Shown here one piece after another: positions 33,502 to 43,538 of a stretch of 64,000 bases of DNA. Below the pieces are notes generated by a model that saw only the letters and a list, made by a program, of their open reading frames with translations, did not search any database and had not been told where the DNA came from. The translations under genes and the position numbers were made by a program. Source of the stretch: an uncultured Prevotella sp. (GTDB taxonomy: Bacteria; Bacteroidota; Bacteroidia; Bacteroidales; Bacteroidaceae); assembly GCA_946405145.1 (NCBI GenBank), contig CAMJGE010000008.1, positions 49,700 through 113,699 on the forward strand, read 5' to 3'. Position 1 is the first letter of the stretch. Every line of letters starts with the position of its first letter.

Positions 33502-35889
33502 ATGAACCTAAGTATGAGATTTTCTTGGATACTGATATTGTTGCTTGTGGCAGGTCATGCTCAGGCACAAGATCGGCTCTATGCCGATGAGTTCCCCTTG
33601 GGAGATGTAATTTTACTTGATGGACCACTGAAGAAAGCACGTGACCTGAATATCAAGACACTGCTGCAATATGATAACGACCGTTTGTTGGCACCTTATC
33701 TGAAAGAAGCAGGACTCACCCCCAAAGGGAAGTCGTATCCCAACTGGGATGGACTCGACGGACATGTAGGCGGACATTATCTGACAGCGATGGCTATCAA
33801 CGCTGCAACGGGCAGTGACGAGTGCCGTCAGAGACTGGAGTACTGGATCAGTGAACTGCAGGCCTGTGCTGATGCCAATACCAAGAACCACCCCGATTGG
33901 GGCAAGGGTTATGTGGGTGGCGTGCCTGGCAGCGATCGCATCTGGTCGGCTTTCAAGAAAGGTGACTTTGGCCCCTATTATGGTTCTTGGGTACCTTTCT
34001 ATAATCTGCATAAGATGTATGCCGGTCTGCGCGATGCATGGGTGTATTGCGGCAACGAACAGGCCAAGCAGCTCTTCCTTGGTTTCTGCGACTGGGCCAT
34101 TGACCTGACATCAGGACTGACTGATGCTCAGGTGGAACATGCCCTTGATACAGAGCATGGTGGTATGAACGAAGTGCTGGCTGATGCCTATGCTATTACT
34201 GGTGATCAGAAATACCTTATTGCAGCCAAGCGTTTCTCACACCGCCGACTGCTCAACCCGCTGATGCAGCGTCGCGACATTCTCGACAATATGCATGCCA
34301 ACACGCAGGTGCCTAAGGTGATTGGTTTCGAACGTATTGCTGAGTTGGCAGGCGATGAGGCTTATCATACAGCAGGTGCCTACTTCTGGGAGATAGTGAC
34401 AGGTGAGCGTTCACTGGCCTTTGGTGGCAACAGTCGTCGCGAGCACTTCCCCAGTAAGGAGGCGTGTCAGGACTTCGTGCAGGATATCGATGGTCCTGAG
34501 AGCTGTAACACGAATAATATGATGAAGCTGACAGAGGATCTGCATCGTCGTAACCCAGAGGCTCGCTTCGCTGATTTCTATGAGCTGGCGATGTTTAACC
34601 ATATCCTCTCCACCCAGCATCCAGAGCATGGTGGATATGTCTATTTCACCTCAGCCCGTCCACGCCATTATCGCAACTACTCTGCTCCCAACGAGGCCAT
34701 GTGGTGCTGTGTGGGTACAGGAATGGAGAATCACGGCAAATACGGACAGTTTGTATATACCCACCACGAGAATGCTCTGTTCGTAAATCTCTTTGTGGCT
34801 TCAGAACTGAACTGGAAAGAGAAGGGCATACAGCTCCGTCAGGAGACAAACTTCCCTTATGCCGAGAGCAGTAAGATCACCATCACTCAGGGTAAAGGTC
34901 AGTTTGCCCTGCAGGTGCGTTATCCTGGTTGGGTCAAACCAGGTCAGTTTAGCGTGAAGGTAAACGGTCAGCCAGTCAGCATCATTTCAGGTCCGTCATC
35001 CTATGTCACCATCGATCGCCAGTGGAAGAAGGGTGATGTGGTGGATATCCAATTCCCCATGCACAACAGCGTAAGATATATGCCGAACCTGTCGCAGTAT
35101 ATCGCCCTGATGCATGGTCCTATCATGCTGGCGATGAAGACAGGTACAGAGGATCTGGCTATGCTGATAGCTGACGACAGCCGCTTCGGTCAGTTGGCAG
35201 TTGGCAAAAAACTGCCCATTGATCAGGCACCTATTTTAATTAATAACGACATTGAGAGCATCGCCGATCAGTTGCAGCCCATCGATGGCAAGCCGCTCCA
35301 TTTCACCATTTCAACGAAAATGGTGCATGAGCTCCGCAATGAACTCATGCCATTCTTCGAGCTCCACGACGCACGTTATATGATGTATTGGCTCGCTCTC
35401 TCGGAGGACAGCTACAGGGGTTACCTCGACAATCTCGCTAAGCAGGAACAGGAGCGTCAGGCTCTTGAGGAGCGCACCACTGACAAGGTGCAGCCTGGTG
35501 AGCAACAGCCTGAGAGTGATCACTTCATGGAGACCGACGACTCGTTTGTGGGTAACACCAATGATGTGTTCTTCCGTGATGCCCGAGATGGTCACTACTT
35601 CAGTTACCTGATGCAGACAGGTGGTAAGACCGACCTGAGTCTCCGTCTGAAGTACTGGGGTGTAGGCGAATGGAAGAGTCATGAGTTTGATATCTTGGTG
35701 GATGACGTGCTGGTGACATCAGTCAACAACACTGGCAAGTATCGCACCTCACAGTTCAAGTACGAAGAATATCCCATCCCCGCCGAAGCCCTGAAGGGTA
35801 AGAAACAGGTTCGGGTGAAGTTTGTGGCTAAGCCTCAAAAGCAGATTGGCGAGATTTATGAAGTAAGACTCATTAATAACAAACAATAA
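33502..35889 (+). CDS. Beta-L-arabinofuranosidase-like, GH127/GH146 (DUF1680)
   Basis: The 795-residue protein has a signal peptide (about 1-22, ending A-Q-A-Q). The (alpha/alpha)6 domain contains H-G-G-M-N-E224. The zinc-cysteine site typical of this clan is visible: E333-S-C335 and C402-C403 in M-W-C-C-V-G-T-G, the first of the pair corresponding to the Cys nucleophile of HypBA1. C-terminal beta-domains follow, with a Gln/Glu-rich linker near 645-675. It removes beta-L-arabinofuranose or related sugars from arabinans or glycoproteins in the periplasm. The length and extra C-terminal domain suggest GH146 rather than GH127. It is followed after 8 nt by GH51. Confidence 0.85.
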   Translation: MNLSMRFSWILILLLVAGHAQAQDRLYADEFPLGDVILLDGPLKKARDLNIKTLLQYDNDRLLAPYLKEAGLTPKGKSYPNWDGLDGHVGGHYLTAMAINAATGSDECRQRLEYWISELQACADANTKNHPDWGKGYVGGVPGSDRIWSAFKKGDFGPYYGSWVPFYNLHKMYAGLRDAWVYCGNEQAKQLFLGFCDWAIDLTSGLTDAQVEHALDTEHGGMNEVLADAYAITGDQKYLIAAKRFSHRRLLNPLMQRRDILDNMHANTQVPKVIGFERIAELAGDEAYHTAGAYFWEIVTGERSLAFGGNSRREHFPSKEACQDFVQDIDGPESCNTNNMMKLTEDLHRRNPEARFADFYELAMFNHILSTQHPEHGGYVYFTSARPRHYRNYSAPNEAMWCCVGTGMENHGKYGQFVYTHHENALFVNLFVASELNWKEKGIQLRQETNFPYAESSKITITQGKGQFALQVRYPGWVKPGQFSVKVNGQPVSIISGPSSYVTIDRQWKKGDVVDIQFPMHNSVRYMPNLSQYIALMHGPIMLAMKTGTEDLAMLIADDSRFGQLAVGKKLPIDQAPILINNDIESIADQLQPIDGKPLHFTISTKMVHELRNELMPFFELHDARYMMYWLALSEDSYRGYLDNLAKQEQERQALEERTTDKVQPGEQQPESDHFMETDDSFVGNTNDVFFRDARDGHYFSYLMQTGGKTDLSLRLKYWGVGEWKSHEFDILVDDVLVTSVNNTGKYRTSQFKYEEYPIPAEALKGKKQVRVKFVAKPQKQIGEIYEVRLINNKQ

Positions 35890-35897
35890 TATCAACT

Positions 35898-37916
35898 ATG
35901 TACAAACGATCTATTCTATGTGCTGCCCTTGTAGCAGCCACCATGAGCCTCCATGCTCAGAAGCCGATGAACGCCCCAGCTGGCGGAAAGGCAATTAGTG
36001 ATGAATTAATCGGTATTTTCTTTGAGGACATCAACAACTCTGCTGATGGTGGTCTCTATGCAGAGTTAGTGCAGAACGGCTCTTTCGAGTTCAGTCCGGC
36101 CGACCGCGATGGTTGGGGGCCGGGTACTGCTTGGAAGCAGATCCGCCCAGGTCATTCTTTGGGATTCCTGGAGACCTGTGTAGAAAACCCCGTTCATGCC
36201 AACAATGCCCACTATATGCGTCTTCATGTAGAGCGCACGAAGGAATTTTATGACTACAAGGGCTGGCGAGGCTTCGGTCTGCAGAACGATGGTTTCGACG
36301 GCATCTCGGTGAAGGCTGGTGAGAAGTATGATTTCTCTGCCTTCATGCGTAATGTGAAAGGTGATGCCAAGAATGTACGTGTAGCCCTCGTGGAGCAGAA
36401 GCCAGGTTGGCCCCCAGCTGATCCTAAGCTCCTGGCAGAGGCATGCTTCAAGGTGGAGGCAGGCAACTGGCAGAAGTTTGAGGCTGTGCTCACACCTGAT
36501 TCAACTTGTCAGAAAGCCTCTCTGATGATTCTGGCGCTTGACAATGGTGATATGGATGTAGATGTGGTATCGTTGATGCCAGAGGATACCTATAAGGGGC
36601 ATGGTCTGCGTAAGGATCTGGCTCAGGCATTGGCTGACCTCAATCCGAAGTTCATGCGCTTCCCTGGTGGTTGTGTGGTTCATGGTGGAGGTGATGGTTT
36701 CTGGAATACCTACCGTTGGAAGACTACCATTGGTCCGAAGGAGACACGTCGTCAGCTCAAGAACACCTGGGGTTACCATCAGAGTTGTGCCCTCGGCTAC
36801 TTCGAGTATTTCCAGTTCTGTGAGGATCTCGGTATGGAGCCCGTACCCATCCTGCCTTCAGGTGTGAGCTGTCAGGGCACCAATGGTGGTTGGAACATGT
36901 GGCCTACCCAGGCTCAGGATGTCGTGCCTATGTCGGAGATGGACGAGTGGGTGGCTGAGGCTATCGACCTCATCGAGTGGGCAAATGGCGATCCCGCTAC
37001 CAACAAGTGGGCAAAGATGCGTGCTGATCAAGGTCATCCCAAGCCCTTCAACCTGAAATATCTGGGTATCGGTAACGAGGAGAAGATCTCTCCAGAGTTC
37101 ATCGAGCGCTTTAAATATATATATGAACGCGTGACGAAGGCTCACCCTGAGATTGTCATCGTTGGTACTGCTGGCCCTGGCTCACATGCAGACAACCCCG
37201 ACTATGAGGCTGGTTGGAAGCTCGCCAATGAACTTGGCATGCCTATCCTCGACGAGCACTACTACGAACCCAATGAGTTCTTCCTGAACAAGCGTCAGTA
37301 CGACAGCTATCCCCGTGATGCCAAGACGAAGGTTTATCTGGGTGAGTATGCCGCTAAGGACAAGAAGCTGATTGATGCTCTTGCTGAGGGTCTTTATCTG
37401 CTGCATGTAGAGCGTAATGCCGATGTAGTGGCTATGACTTCATACGCACCTCTCTTCGCCCGCAAGGACGGTACCCAGTGGAATCCCGATATGATCTATT
37501 ACGACAACGAGCGCCCGTTCCTCACCTGCAGCTACTATGTACAGCAGCTCTTCGGACAGTCTTCAGGTAACTATTGGTATGGCGACTGCGTGAAGTTCGA
37601 GGGTGATGCCGCCGATGCCATCCAGCCGATGGAGAATGTGCACTATGGTCAAAGTGTGATCTTGAACACTAAGACACGTAAGCTCTTCGTGAAGATCTGT
37701 AATGCCAGCGCCGAAGCCAAGAAAGCCAATATCGACCTGAGTCGTTTTGGTGTGAAGAAGATGGCAACCAAGACAGTGCTTGCAGGACAGCCGAATGATG
37801 AGAACAACTTCGAGGCTCAGCCCATCGCTCCTGTGAAGTCACAGGTGAAAGCCCAAAAGAAGTTCTCGCTCGATGTGGAGCCTTACTCCTTCGTAATGCT
37901 GGAGTATTCACTCTAA
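35898..37916 (+). CDS. Alpha-L-arabinofuranosidase, GH51
   Basis: The 672-residue enzyme has a signal peptide (about 1-20, ending H-A-Q), an early beta domain with a carbohydrate-binding-like jelly roll (about 70-235), a TIM barrel, and a C-terminal beta-sandwich. The acid/base is E394 in L-G-I-G-N-E-E and the nucleophile is E483 in Y-L-G-E-Y-A. GH51 enzymes release alpha-L-arabinofuranose from arabinoxylan and arabinan. It is co-transcribed with the GH127/146 gene, so the pair handles both alpha- and beta-linked arabinofuranose. Confidence 0.92.
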   Translation: MYKRSILCAALVAATMSLHAQKPMNAPAGGKAISDELIGIFFEDINNSADGGLYAELVQNGSFEFSPADRDGWGPGTAWKQIRPGHSLGFLETCVENPVHANNAHYMRLHVERTKEFYDYKGWRGFGLQNDGFDGISVKAGEKYDFSAFMRNVKGDAKNVRVALVEQKPGWPPADPKLLAEACFKVEAGNWQKFEAVLTPDSTCQKASLMILALDNGDMDVDVVSLMPEDTYKGHGLRKDLAQALADLNPKFMRFPGGCVVHGGGDGFWNTYRWKTTIGPKETRRQLKNTWGYHQSCALGYFEYFQFCEDLGMEPVPILPSGVSCQGTNGGWNMWPTQAQDVVPMSEMDEWVAEAIDLIEWANGDPATNKWAKMRADQGHPKPFNLKYLGIGNEEKISPEFIERFKYIYERVTKAHPEIVIVGTAGPGSHADNPDYEAGWKLANELGMPILDEHYYEPNEFFLNKRQYDSYPRDAKTKVYLGEYAAKDKKLIDALAEGLYLLHVERNADVVAMTSYAPLFARKDGTQWNPDMIYYDNERPFLTCSYYVQQLFGQSSGNYWYGDCVKFEGDAADAIQPMENVHYGQSVILNTKTRKLFVKICNASAEAKKANIDLSRFGVKKMATKTVLAGQPNDENNFEAQPIAPVKSQVKAQKKFSLDVEPYSFVMLEYSL

Positions 37917-37921
37917 ATAAT

Positions 37922-37955
37922 AAGTCCTCGCTCAACCAGCGAGGACTTTTCTTTT
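37922..37955. terminator. Terminator between GH51 and dinB
   Basis: An 11-bp stem (AAGTCCTCGCT and complement) with a 5-nt loop is followed by TTTTCTTTT. It lies between convergent genes. Confidence 0.85.
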
Positions 37956-37959
37956 CCAT

Positions 37960-39060
37960 TTATTGTTCTTTGTCTGGCCAGGGCTCGAATTCTAATTCTA
38001 ATTCACGCCATACCACCTGGCGAGAGGTTAGTCCCCCGTTATTTCCTGGATTAGATACGCCTAAGCCTAACAGACGGATGGGGTGAGAATGAAATTCCAC
38101 ACTTTGTATCAGCTGCTTGGCCAACGGCAGAATGTCGTCTTTGGTTCGGAGAATATGGTCAACAGTGATACTGCGGGTGATTTGTTGAAAGTCCAGGAAC
38201 TTAACCTTCAGTGTCAGTGTGCGCCCCTCGAAGTCATTCTTCTCGATGCGCCTGACTAGTTCCAGCACTGTGTGATACAGATGGATGGTGACAATAGAGT
38301 TCTCGCTGATGTCCGACTCAAACGTCTGTTCACAACTGACAGACTTGCGCTCCCATTCGGAGATAACGGGTCTGTTGTCTATCCCTCGTGAGAAGTCATA
38401 GAACATCTGCCCCATCTTGCCAAACTCCTGTGACAGTCGGCTGAGCGACGTGTTCCTCAGATCCAAACCTGTGAAGATACCCATTCGGTGCATCTTCTCT
38501 GCCGTCTTCTGCCCAATGCCCCAGATCTTTTCTATCTTCAGTTGGGCGATAAAGTCTAAAGCCTTGTCGGGATGAATAATGGTCAGCCCATCGGGCTTGC
38601 GCCAGTCGGAGGCGATTTTTGCCAGGAACTTACAGTAGCTCACACCTGCCGATGCCGTCAGTCCTGTTGTCTCACGGATCCGCTGCTTAATCTCACGGGC
38701 AATATCCACGCCTAACTCTATCCCTTTCTTATTCTCCGTTACGTCGAGGAAGGCTTCGTCGAGTGAGATAGGTTCAATCAGATCCGTATAGTCATGGAAA
38801 ATCTCATGCAACTGTGCCGACACTTCCTTATACCGTTGAAAGTGTGGCTCAACGATAATCAGTTGCGGACACAGACGCTTGGCTACCTGAATGGACTGGG
38901 CAGAATGCACCCCGAACTGCCTGGCCTCGTAGCTGGCCGTTGACACCACACCGCGTTCGGCATCATGTCCCACCGCTATTGGTTTGCCCTTCAGTTCTGG
39001 ATTGTCACGCTGTTCCACAGCTGCATAGAACTGGTCCATATCGACATGGATGATTTTCAT
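37960..39060 (-). CDS. dinB: DNA polymerase IV (Y-family)
   Basis: The 366-residue protein starts M-K-I-I-H-V-D-M-D-Q-F-Y-A-A-V-E, the first acidic metal site plus the aromatic steric-gate region. The second site is S-L-D-E-A-F-L-D-V near 100-108. A helix-hairpin-helix (I-W-G-I-G-Q-K-T-A) and a C-terminal little-finger domain follow. It performs error-prone translesion synthesis. Its start overlaps the stop of the upstream YgjP-like gene by 4 nt (ATGA), so the two are translationally coupled. No LexA-type box was recognised. Confidence 0.93.
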   Translation of the reverse strand: MKIIHVDMDQFYAAVEQRDNPELKGKPIAVGHDAERGVVSTASYEARQFGVHSAQSIQVAKRLCPQLIIVEPHFQRYKEVSAQLHEIFHDYTDLIEPISLDEAFLDVTENKKGIELGVDIAREIKQRIRETTGLTASAGVSYCKFLAKIASDWRKPDGLTIIHPDKALDFIAQLKIEKIWGIGQKTAEKMHRMGIFTGLDLRNTSLSRLSQEFGKMGQMFYDFSRGIDNRPVISEWERKSVSCEQTFESDISENSIVTIHLYHTVLELVRRIEKNDFEGRTLTLKVKFLDFQQITRSITVDHILRTKDDILPLAKQLIQSVEFHSHPIRLLGLGVSNPGNNGGLTSRQVVWRELELEFEPWPDKEQ

Positions 39061-39632
39061 CTACTATCCTTTTTATCCTCTTTCATCCTACAAACCCTAT
39101 GTGTCTCCTTGCGGGCTTCACGCCAGCGAGGGAAATATTTGTCCATGAGGGCATAGAAGCAGGCATTATGGCTTGGTTCTATGAGATGGCACAGTTCGTG
39201 AACTACCACATGCTCGACACACCACTCTGGTAGCAACAATACGAAGGTCGAGATGCAGATGCTGTGATTGCGGATGTTACACTGACCCCAGCGCGAGATG
39301 GTGGGCTTGAAATAGACGATACTCGGTTTAACGCCCATCTCTTTAGAATGCTTTTCCACCATTGGCTCCACCAGCGTCTTCAATCGCTTCAGTGCTTCGT
39401 CAGCCTGTTCTCGAGTGGCTAATGGCAGTTTATTGAAGAATGTCGCTCGTTGCTTCTGACGCTCATACGACTTCTTCCTAGCCTTGTCAATCCAGTCTTG
39501 ATGTTCCTCGATAAACGCCACCACTTTTCCTCGAGGCATACCGATAGGAGCCGACACATGCACATCGCCATTTTTGACGATGCGCATCGACAACCGACTT
39601 GTCAGCCTATATGTTACCTTAATGTCCACCAT
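39057..39632 (-). CDS. YgjP/DUF45-family zinc metallopeptidase-like protein
   Basis: With ATG at 39632 the protein has 191 residues. The zinc motif H-E-L-C-H is followed by S-H-N-A-C-F-Y-A-L-M-D, the arrangement of YgjP-like (DUF45) hydrolases related to minigluzincins. W-G-Q-C-N precedes it as in the family. No signal peptide, so it is cytoplasmic; the role of the family is poorly known. An in-frame start at 39704 is rejected because a -7 box (39640-39647) lies between. It is co-transcribed with dinB. Confidence 0.8.
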   Translation of the reverse strand: MVDIKVTYRLTSRLSMRIVKNGDVHVSAPIGMPRGKVVAFIEEHQDWIDKARKKSYERQKQRATFFNKLPLATREQADEALKRLKTLVEPMVEKHSKEMGVKPSIVYFKPTISRWGQCNIRNHSICISTFVLLLPEWCVEHVVVHELCHLIEPSHNACFYALMDKYFPRWREARKETHRVCRMKEDKKDSR

Positions 39633-39639
39633 ACGGCTG

Positions 39640-39647
39640 CAAAGGTA
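39640..39647 (-). promoter_or_regulatory. Promoter -7 box for YgjP-like/dinB operon
   Basis: TACCTTTG on the minus strand ends 8 nt before the ATG at 39632, so the transcript would be nearly leaderless. The -33 box is not evident. Confidence 0.5.
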
Positions 39648-39704
39648 CGAAAAATAATTCGGAATATATGTCAGACCATCCGCCCGAATCCAAATATTAT
39701 ACAA

Positions 39705-42107
39705 TCAGAGACTGATCTCAATCTTCTGGCCTTTGTAATCAACAGTCTTCGAGGTGCCATCAGGTAGAACGATGACGAACTGGCGTGACTTTAGCATACC
39801 TGGATAGCTGCCTTGCTGTGCCCCGATCGTCAGCGTGTTGGTGGCGTTATGCCACTGGAAGGCGATGGTGGCGTAGGCACCCTTCTCATACTGATAGCTG
39901 TCACCCTCGTCTTCATAGAGGAGGAAAGAGCCGTCGGCACCAGGATAGACACGGATCTCAAGCTGATCCCATGCCTTCTCACCTACATACTGCATCTCTG
40001 GGGCAAGGGGCAGGATGCTACCGGCACGTACAAACATCGGCACGCGGTCGAGTGGAGTCTGGAGCGTAATGGTCTGTCCACCTCTGTACTGCTGATTAGT
40101 CCAGAAATCGTACCATGTAGCGCCTTTCGGCAGGTACTTGGTGGCAGTCTTTGGGGCTGACCAGTCAACACGATTCGCCTGTTGGGTCTTCACTTCTTTT
40201 CTGTCCCAACCTGTCATCGCATCTTCCTTGATGATCTGCTCCTCAGTAAACTGGGCTTCCACCACAGGCGCTGCCAAGATAGAACGACCAAACATAAACT
40301 CATCGGTCATATCCCAGACGCGCTTGTCGTGAGCGAAGTCGCTGAACAGTGGACGGAGGTAGCTCTCGTTGTTGCTGGTTACCTGCCAGGCGGTACTATA
40401 TAAATAAGGTATGAGGCGATAACGCAGACGGATCATCTTCTCGATGGCGTCATAGACGGGCTCGCCTTTCTTACCAAACTGCCAGATCTCTCGTGGGGCA
40501 TCGGCACCATGACTGCGGAAGATGGGACAGAAGAGGGCATACTGCATCCAACGCACATAGAGCTCCTGGTATTGCGGGTTCTTAGGGGCGGAGCCACTTC
40601 CCTGGGTGTTATAGGAACCGCAGAAGAAACCGCCGATGTCGGTATTGAAGTTCGGATTGCCTGTCAGCGAGTAACTCAGTCCGGCAGGCAGCTGCTTGCG
40701 CAGCATATCCCATGAAGAAGCCACATCGCCACTCCACATATTCGAGCCGTAGTGCTGCTGACCCGCAAAGGCAGAACGCGTCATGATGAACACACGTTTC
40801 TGTTCGGACTCCTTGCGCTGGGCCTGATAGACACCACGAACTGTCTCCAAGGGGAAGGCATTGCGCAGGGAGCGCCAGGTGCCGTTGCCAGCCTTGTGAT
40901 CGTAGTCAGCCTCCTTCGGATCAAAGAAATCGGGATCAGTAGAGTCCATCCACCAGCCATCGACACCCTTATCAAACAGGTTCTTCAGGTTTTGCCAGTA
41001 GATGTCACGAGCTACAGGTGAGAAAGCGTCATAGACACGCACACCAGAGGGATAGTCCAGGCGTGGGGGCCAGAAGGTCAGTCCGCTCTGGGGCCATGTG
41101 GCAAAGTCGAAGAGCAGTCCTTTCTCATCGAGCTGACGATAGGCCTTGGTCTTCGGACCAAAACTCGCCCAGATGGAGATCATAAAGTGGGCGTTCTTCT
41201 GGTGTACCTCATCGATCATCTTCTGTCCGTCGGCATATTCTTCCGTCAGGAAGTCCATCGCGTTCCACAGATAGTTGGAGCCCCAGTACTGCCAGTCCTG
41301 GATGATACCATCGAGTGGCACCTGCAACTGGCGGTACTGATCAACGACACCTAAGAGCTCCTGGGCACTCTTATAACGCTCCTTGCACTGCCAGAAGCCG
41401 TAGGTCCAGAGCGGGAACATCGGCACATCACCAGAGAGGTGGCGCATCTGGGCAATGACACCATCGGCAGATCCGCCGTACATGAAGTAATAGTCTTCGC
41501 AATCGCCCACCTCTGAAGAGAACGACATGCCTTTGGTTGCATCATCGTCGAACTGGGTGCGGGAGTAGTTATCCCAAAAGATACCCCAGCCCTTGATGGA
41601 CTGCAGGACACTTTGGAAATCCTCTAAGTTCGACTGCTCCATCAGCTTATGTTCCCCCCGGCGGTTCATCTTGCCGTTCTGGATGGTGCCTAAGCCGTAG
41701 ATAGCCTCGTCTTTGTCAAGCTGGAAGGTCTGTGTTACACGATAGGCACCAGCATCTGGTCCCTCCGTGCGTGGCTCAAAGGTGCAGGCTCCCTTCTCAC
41801 GAAGCAGGGTCTTACCCTTGGCGCTGAAAGTGATGGCACCCGTCTTGGCATCAACCTTTACAGTGAGAACGTCACTCATCAGGGTGTTCCCCTTCTGAGT
41901 GACGTTGACATTCTCAGGACTGGCGATAACCACCAGACTCTGTTTGGAATATTGATGACCAGTTGGCGACTTGACGATATGAACGATCGACGGGGTGTAG
42001 AACTCCACCTTCACGTCTGTCTTCCCTGCCTGTATCTCCACAGGGTCTCCATAGACAGTAGCAACTGTCATACAGAGCAGGGCTACCAAAAAGCATCCTC
42101 TTTTCAT
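39705..42107 (-). CDS. Glycoside hydrolase family 31 (alpha-xylosidase/alpha-glucosidase)
   Basis: From the ATG at 42107 the protein has 800 residues. It has a signal peptide (about 1-20), an N-terminal beta-sandwich, a TIM barrel and C-terminal beta domains. The nucleophile is D388 in G-W-W-M-D-S-T-D-P-D; W-S-G-D-V-A-S-S-W and the R-x-x-x-x-R-Y-R-L-I-P-Y segment are typical. The W-M-D-S-T-x-P form is common among GH31 alpha-xylosidases, which would fit xyloglucan debranching, but alpha-glucosidase is possible. An upstream in-frame ATG (42137) overlaps the transporter gene and is followed by a poor signal. It is the last gene of an acetylesterase-symporter-GH31 operon. Confidence 0.85.
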   Translation of the reverse strand: MKRGCFLVALLCMTVATVYGDPVEIQAGKTDVKVEFYTPSIVHIVKSPTGHQYSKQSLVVIASPENVNVTQKGNTLMSDVLTVKVDAKTGAITFSAKGKTLLREKGACTFEPRTEGPDAGAYRVTQTFQLDKDEAIYGLGTIQNGKMNRRGEHKLMEQSNLEDFQSVLQSIKGWGIFWDNYSRTQFDDDATKGMSFSSEVGDCEDYYFMYGGSADGVIAQMRHLSGDVPMFPLWTYGFWQCKERYKSAQELLGVVDQYRQLQVPLDGIIQDWQYWGSNYLWNAMDFLTEEYADGQKMIDEVHQKNAHFMISIWASFGPKTKAYRQLDEKGLLFDFATWPQSGLTFWPPRLDYPSGVRVYDAFSPVARDIYWQNLKNLFDKGVDGWWMDSTDPDFFDPKEADYDHKAGNGTWRSLRNAFPLETVRGVYQAQRKESEQKRVFIMTRSAFAGQQHYGSNMWSGDVASSWDMLRKQLPAGLSYSLTGNPNFNTDIGGFFCGSYNTQGSGSAPKNPQYQELYVRWMQYALFCPIFRSHGADAPREIWQFGKKGEPVYDAIEKMIRLRYRLIPYLYSTAWQVTSNNESYLRPLFSDFAHDKRVWDMTDEFMFGRSILAAPVVEAQFTEEQIIKEDAMTGWDRKEVKTQQANRVDWSAPKTATKYLPKGATWYDFWTNQQYRGGQTITLQTPLDRVPMFVRAGSILPLAPEMQYVGEKAWDQLEIRVYPGADGSFLLYEDEGDSYQYEKGAYATIAFQWHNATNTLTIGAQQGSYPGMLKSRQFVIVLPDGTSKTVDYKGQKIEISL

Positions 42108-42120
42108 AAAGATCTTCTTT

Positions 42121-43509
42121 TTAGCTGCGGGCCTCAATCTTCTTGTTGATATCGTCGATCACCTCGTCGGTTAGTTCGTACTTAGAGATGATAAACATAG
42201 CGAGAAGCAACAGGGCTGCGGGGATGACACATACGAGCCAGAGGATACCCTCCTGAGCCTCGGGAGTCTGCTCAATCACCTCAGGATTGTAAGATACGTA
42301 GGCGAGGATAGCGGGAGCCACCACACTGCCTAAGGTCATACCAGCCTTGAAGAAGATACCCGTCAGGGCGTTCACGATACCGGCAATACGTTTGCCGCTG
42401 ACATACTCACCGTAAGAGATGACCTCAGGCACCAGTGCCCACATGTAACCTGTAGCCACGATAACACCCGTTGACTTCACGAACTGGGCGATATAGACAA
42501 TCGTCATGCTGGGCTCTTCCATCTTAGCTGCTACATAAAGGAATCCCATACCGATGATGGCGATGCCGAGGAAGATATAGAACATATTCTTCTTACCCAC
42601 CATCTTCTTGATCATCGGCACAAGGGGCATGAAGATGAACGAAGGTGCAGAACCAAGTCCCATGAAGATTGACAACTGGTCGGGTGAGCCGTGCATGTTG
42701 CTGTTGATGAAGTAAGCACCGGCGGCATTACCGATCGACATCATGGCGAAGGCGGTGATGAAGAAGAAAGCGATGATACGCAGGGGACGGTTGTGGAAGA
42801 ACTCCATCCACAGGTCGCTGATCTTCACGTTAGCAGCCTCGCTGGCATCCATCACCACGCGCTCCTTACACTGGCTGAAGCAGAAGAACAGCAGGGCCAG
42901 ACCCACACATGCATAGATGGTCATGGTGGTAAACCAGGCAGCAGGATCCTTCGGCAGACCCTCGGCAGGCTCGTTGGTGAAATAGGCAATCAGCAGAGGC
43001 AGACCTGAACCTACGGCGAGACCACCACAGTTTGCCATGAACATACGGACTGAGGTGAGGATAGTGATCTCATCGGTGTCACGGGTGAGTGAAGAGTTCA
43101 GGGCACCATAAGGCACGTTGATAAAGGTGTAGAGCAGCGTCATGGCGATATACGTGATATAAGCGTAGAGCAATGACGGAGCAAAGCCGTTCCAGAAGCA
43201 GAGGATGGCAAAGCCCGTGAGGGGGATACCTACGAATACCAAGTAGGCACGATACTTACCCAACTTAGGATTGTTCTTGTCGATGAGGGCGCCTACGATG
43301 GGATCCCAAATCACATTGGCTACATTACCCACTGTGAACATCACAGAGACATCAACGGCATCGAGTCCGTAGATATCAGTGTAGAAGAACAGCAGATACA
43401 TACATGTAGTCTGGAAAATCAGATTCTGCGCCAGGTCACCAGAGCCGAAGCCGATGCGCTGGAGCCAAGAAAGCTTATAAAAGCCTTTGTTTTCATTAGA
43501 TGTTGCCAT
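42121..43509 (-). CDS. GPH-family (MFS) sugar:cation symporter, copy 1
   Basis: The 462-residue protein has twelve hydrophobic segments and the GPH opening I-G-F-G-S-G-D-L-A-Q-N near 15-25. D-P-I-V-G-A-L-I-D-K follows near 70-79, where the family has its conserved D-P-x-x-G-x-x-x-D. It imports glycosides, pentosides or hexuronides with a cation. It lies between a sialate-O-acetylesterase-like gene and a GH31, so short acetylated or xylosylated oligosaccharides are likely cargo (inference). It is separated from the GH31 start by 13 nt. Confidence 0.9.
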   Translation of the reverse strand: MATSNENKGFYKLSWLQRIGFGSGDLAQNLIFQTTCMYLLFFYTDIYGLDAVDVSVMFTVGNVANVIWDPIVGALIDKNNPKLGKYRAYLVFVGIPLTGFAILCFWNGFAPSLLYAYITYIAMTLLYTFINVPYGALNSSLTRDTDEITILTSVRMFMANCGGLAVGSGLPLLIAYFTNEPAEGLPKDPAAWFTTMTIYACVGLALLFFCFSQCKERVVMDASEAANVKISDLWMEFFHNRPLRIIAFFFITAFAMMSIGNAAGAYFINSNMHGSPDQLSIFMGLGSAPSFIFMPLVPMIKKMVGKKNMFYIFLGIAIIGMGFLYVAAKMEEPSMTIVYIAQFVKSTGVIVATGYMWALVPEVISYGEYVSGKRIAGIVNALTGIFFKAGMTLGSVVAPAILAYVSYNPEVIEQTPEAQEGILWLVCVIPAALLLLAMFIISKYELTDEVIDDINKKIEARS

Positions 43510-43538
43510 AATTGATAATAATTGTTATTTGGTTCTTG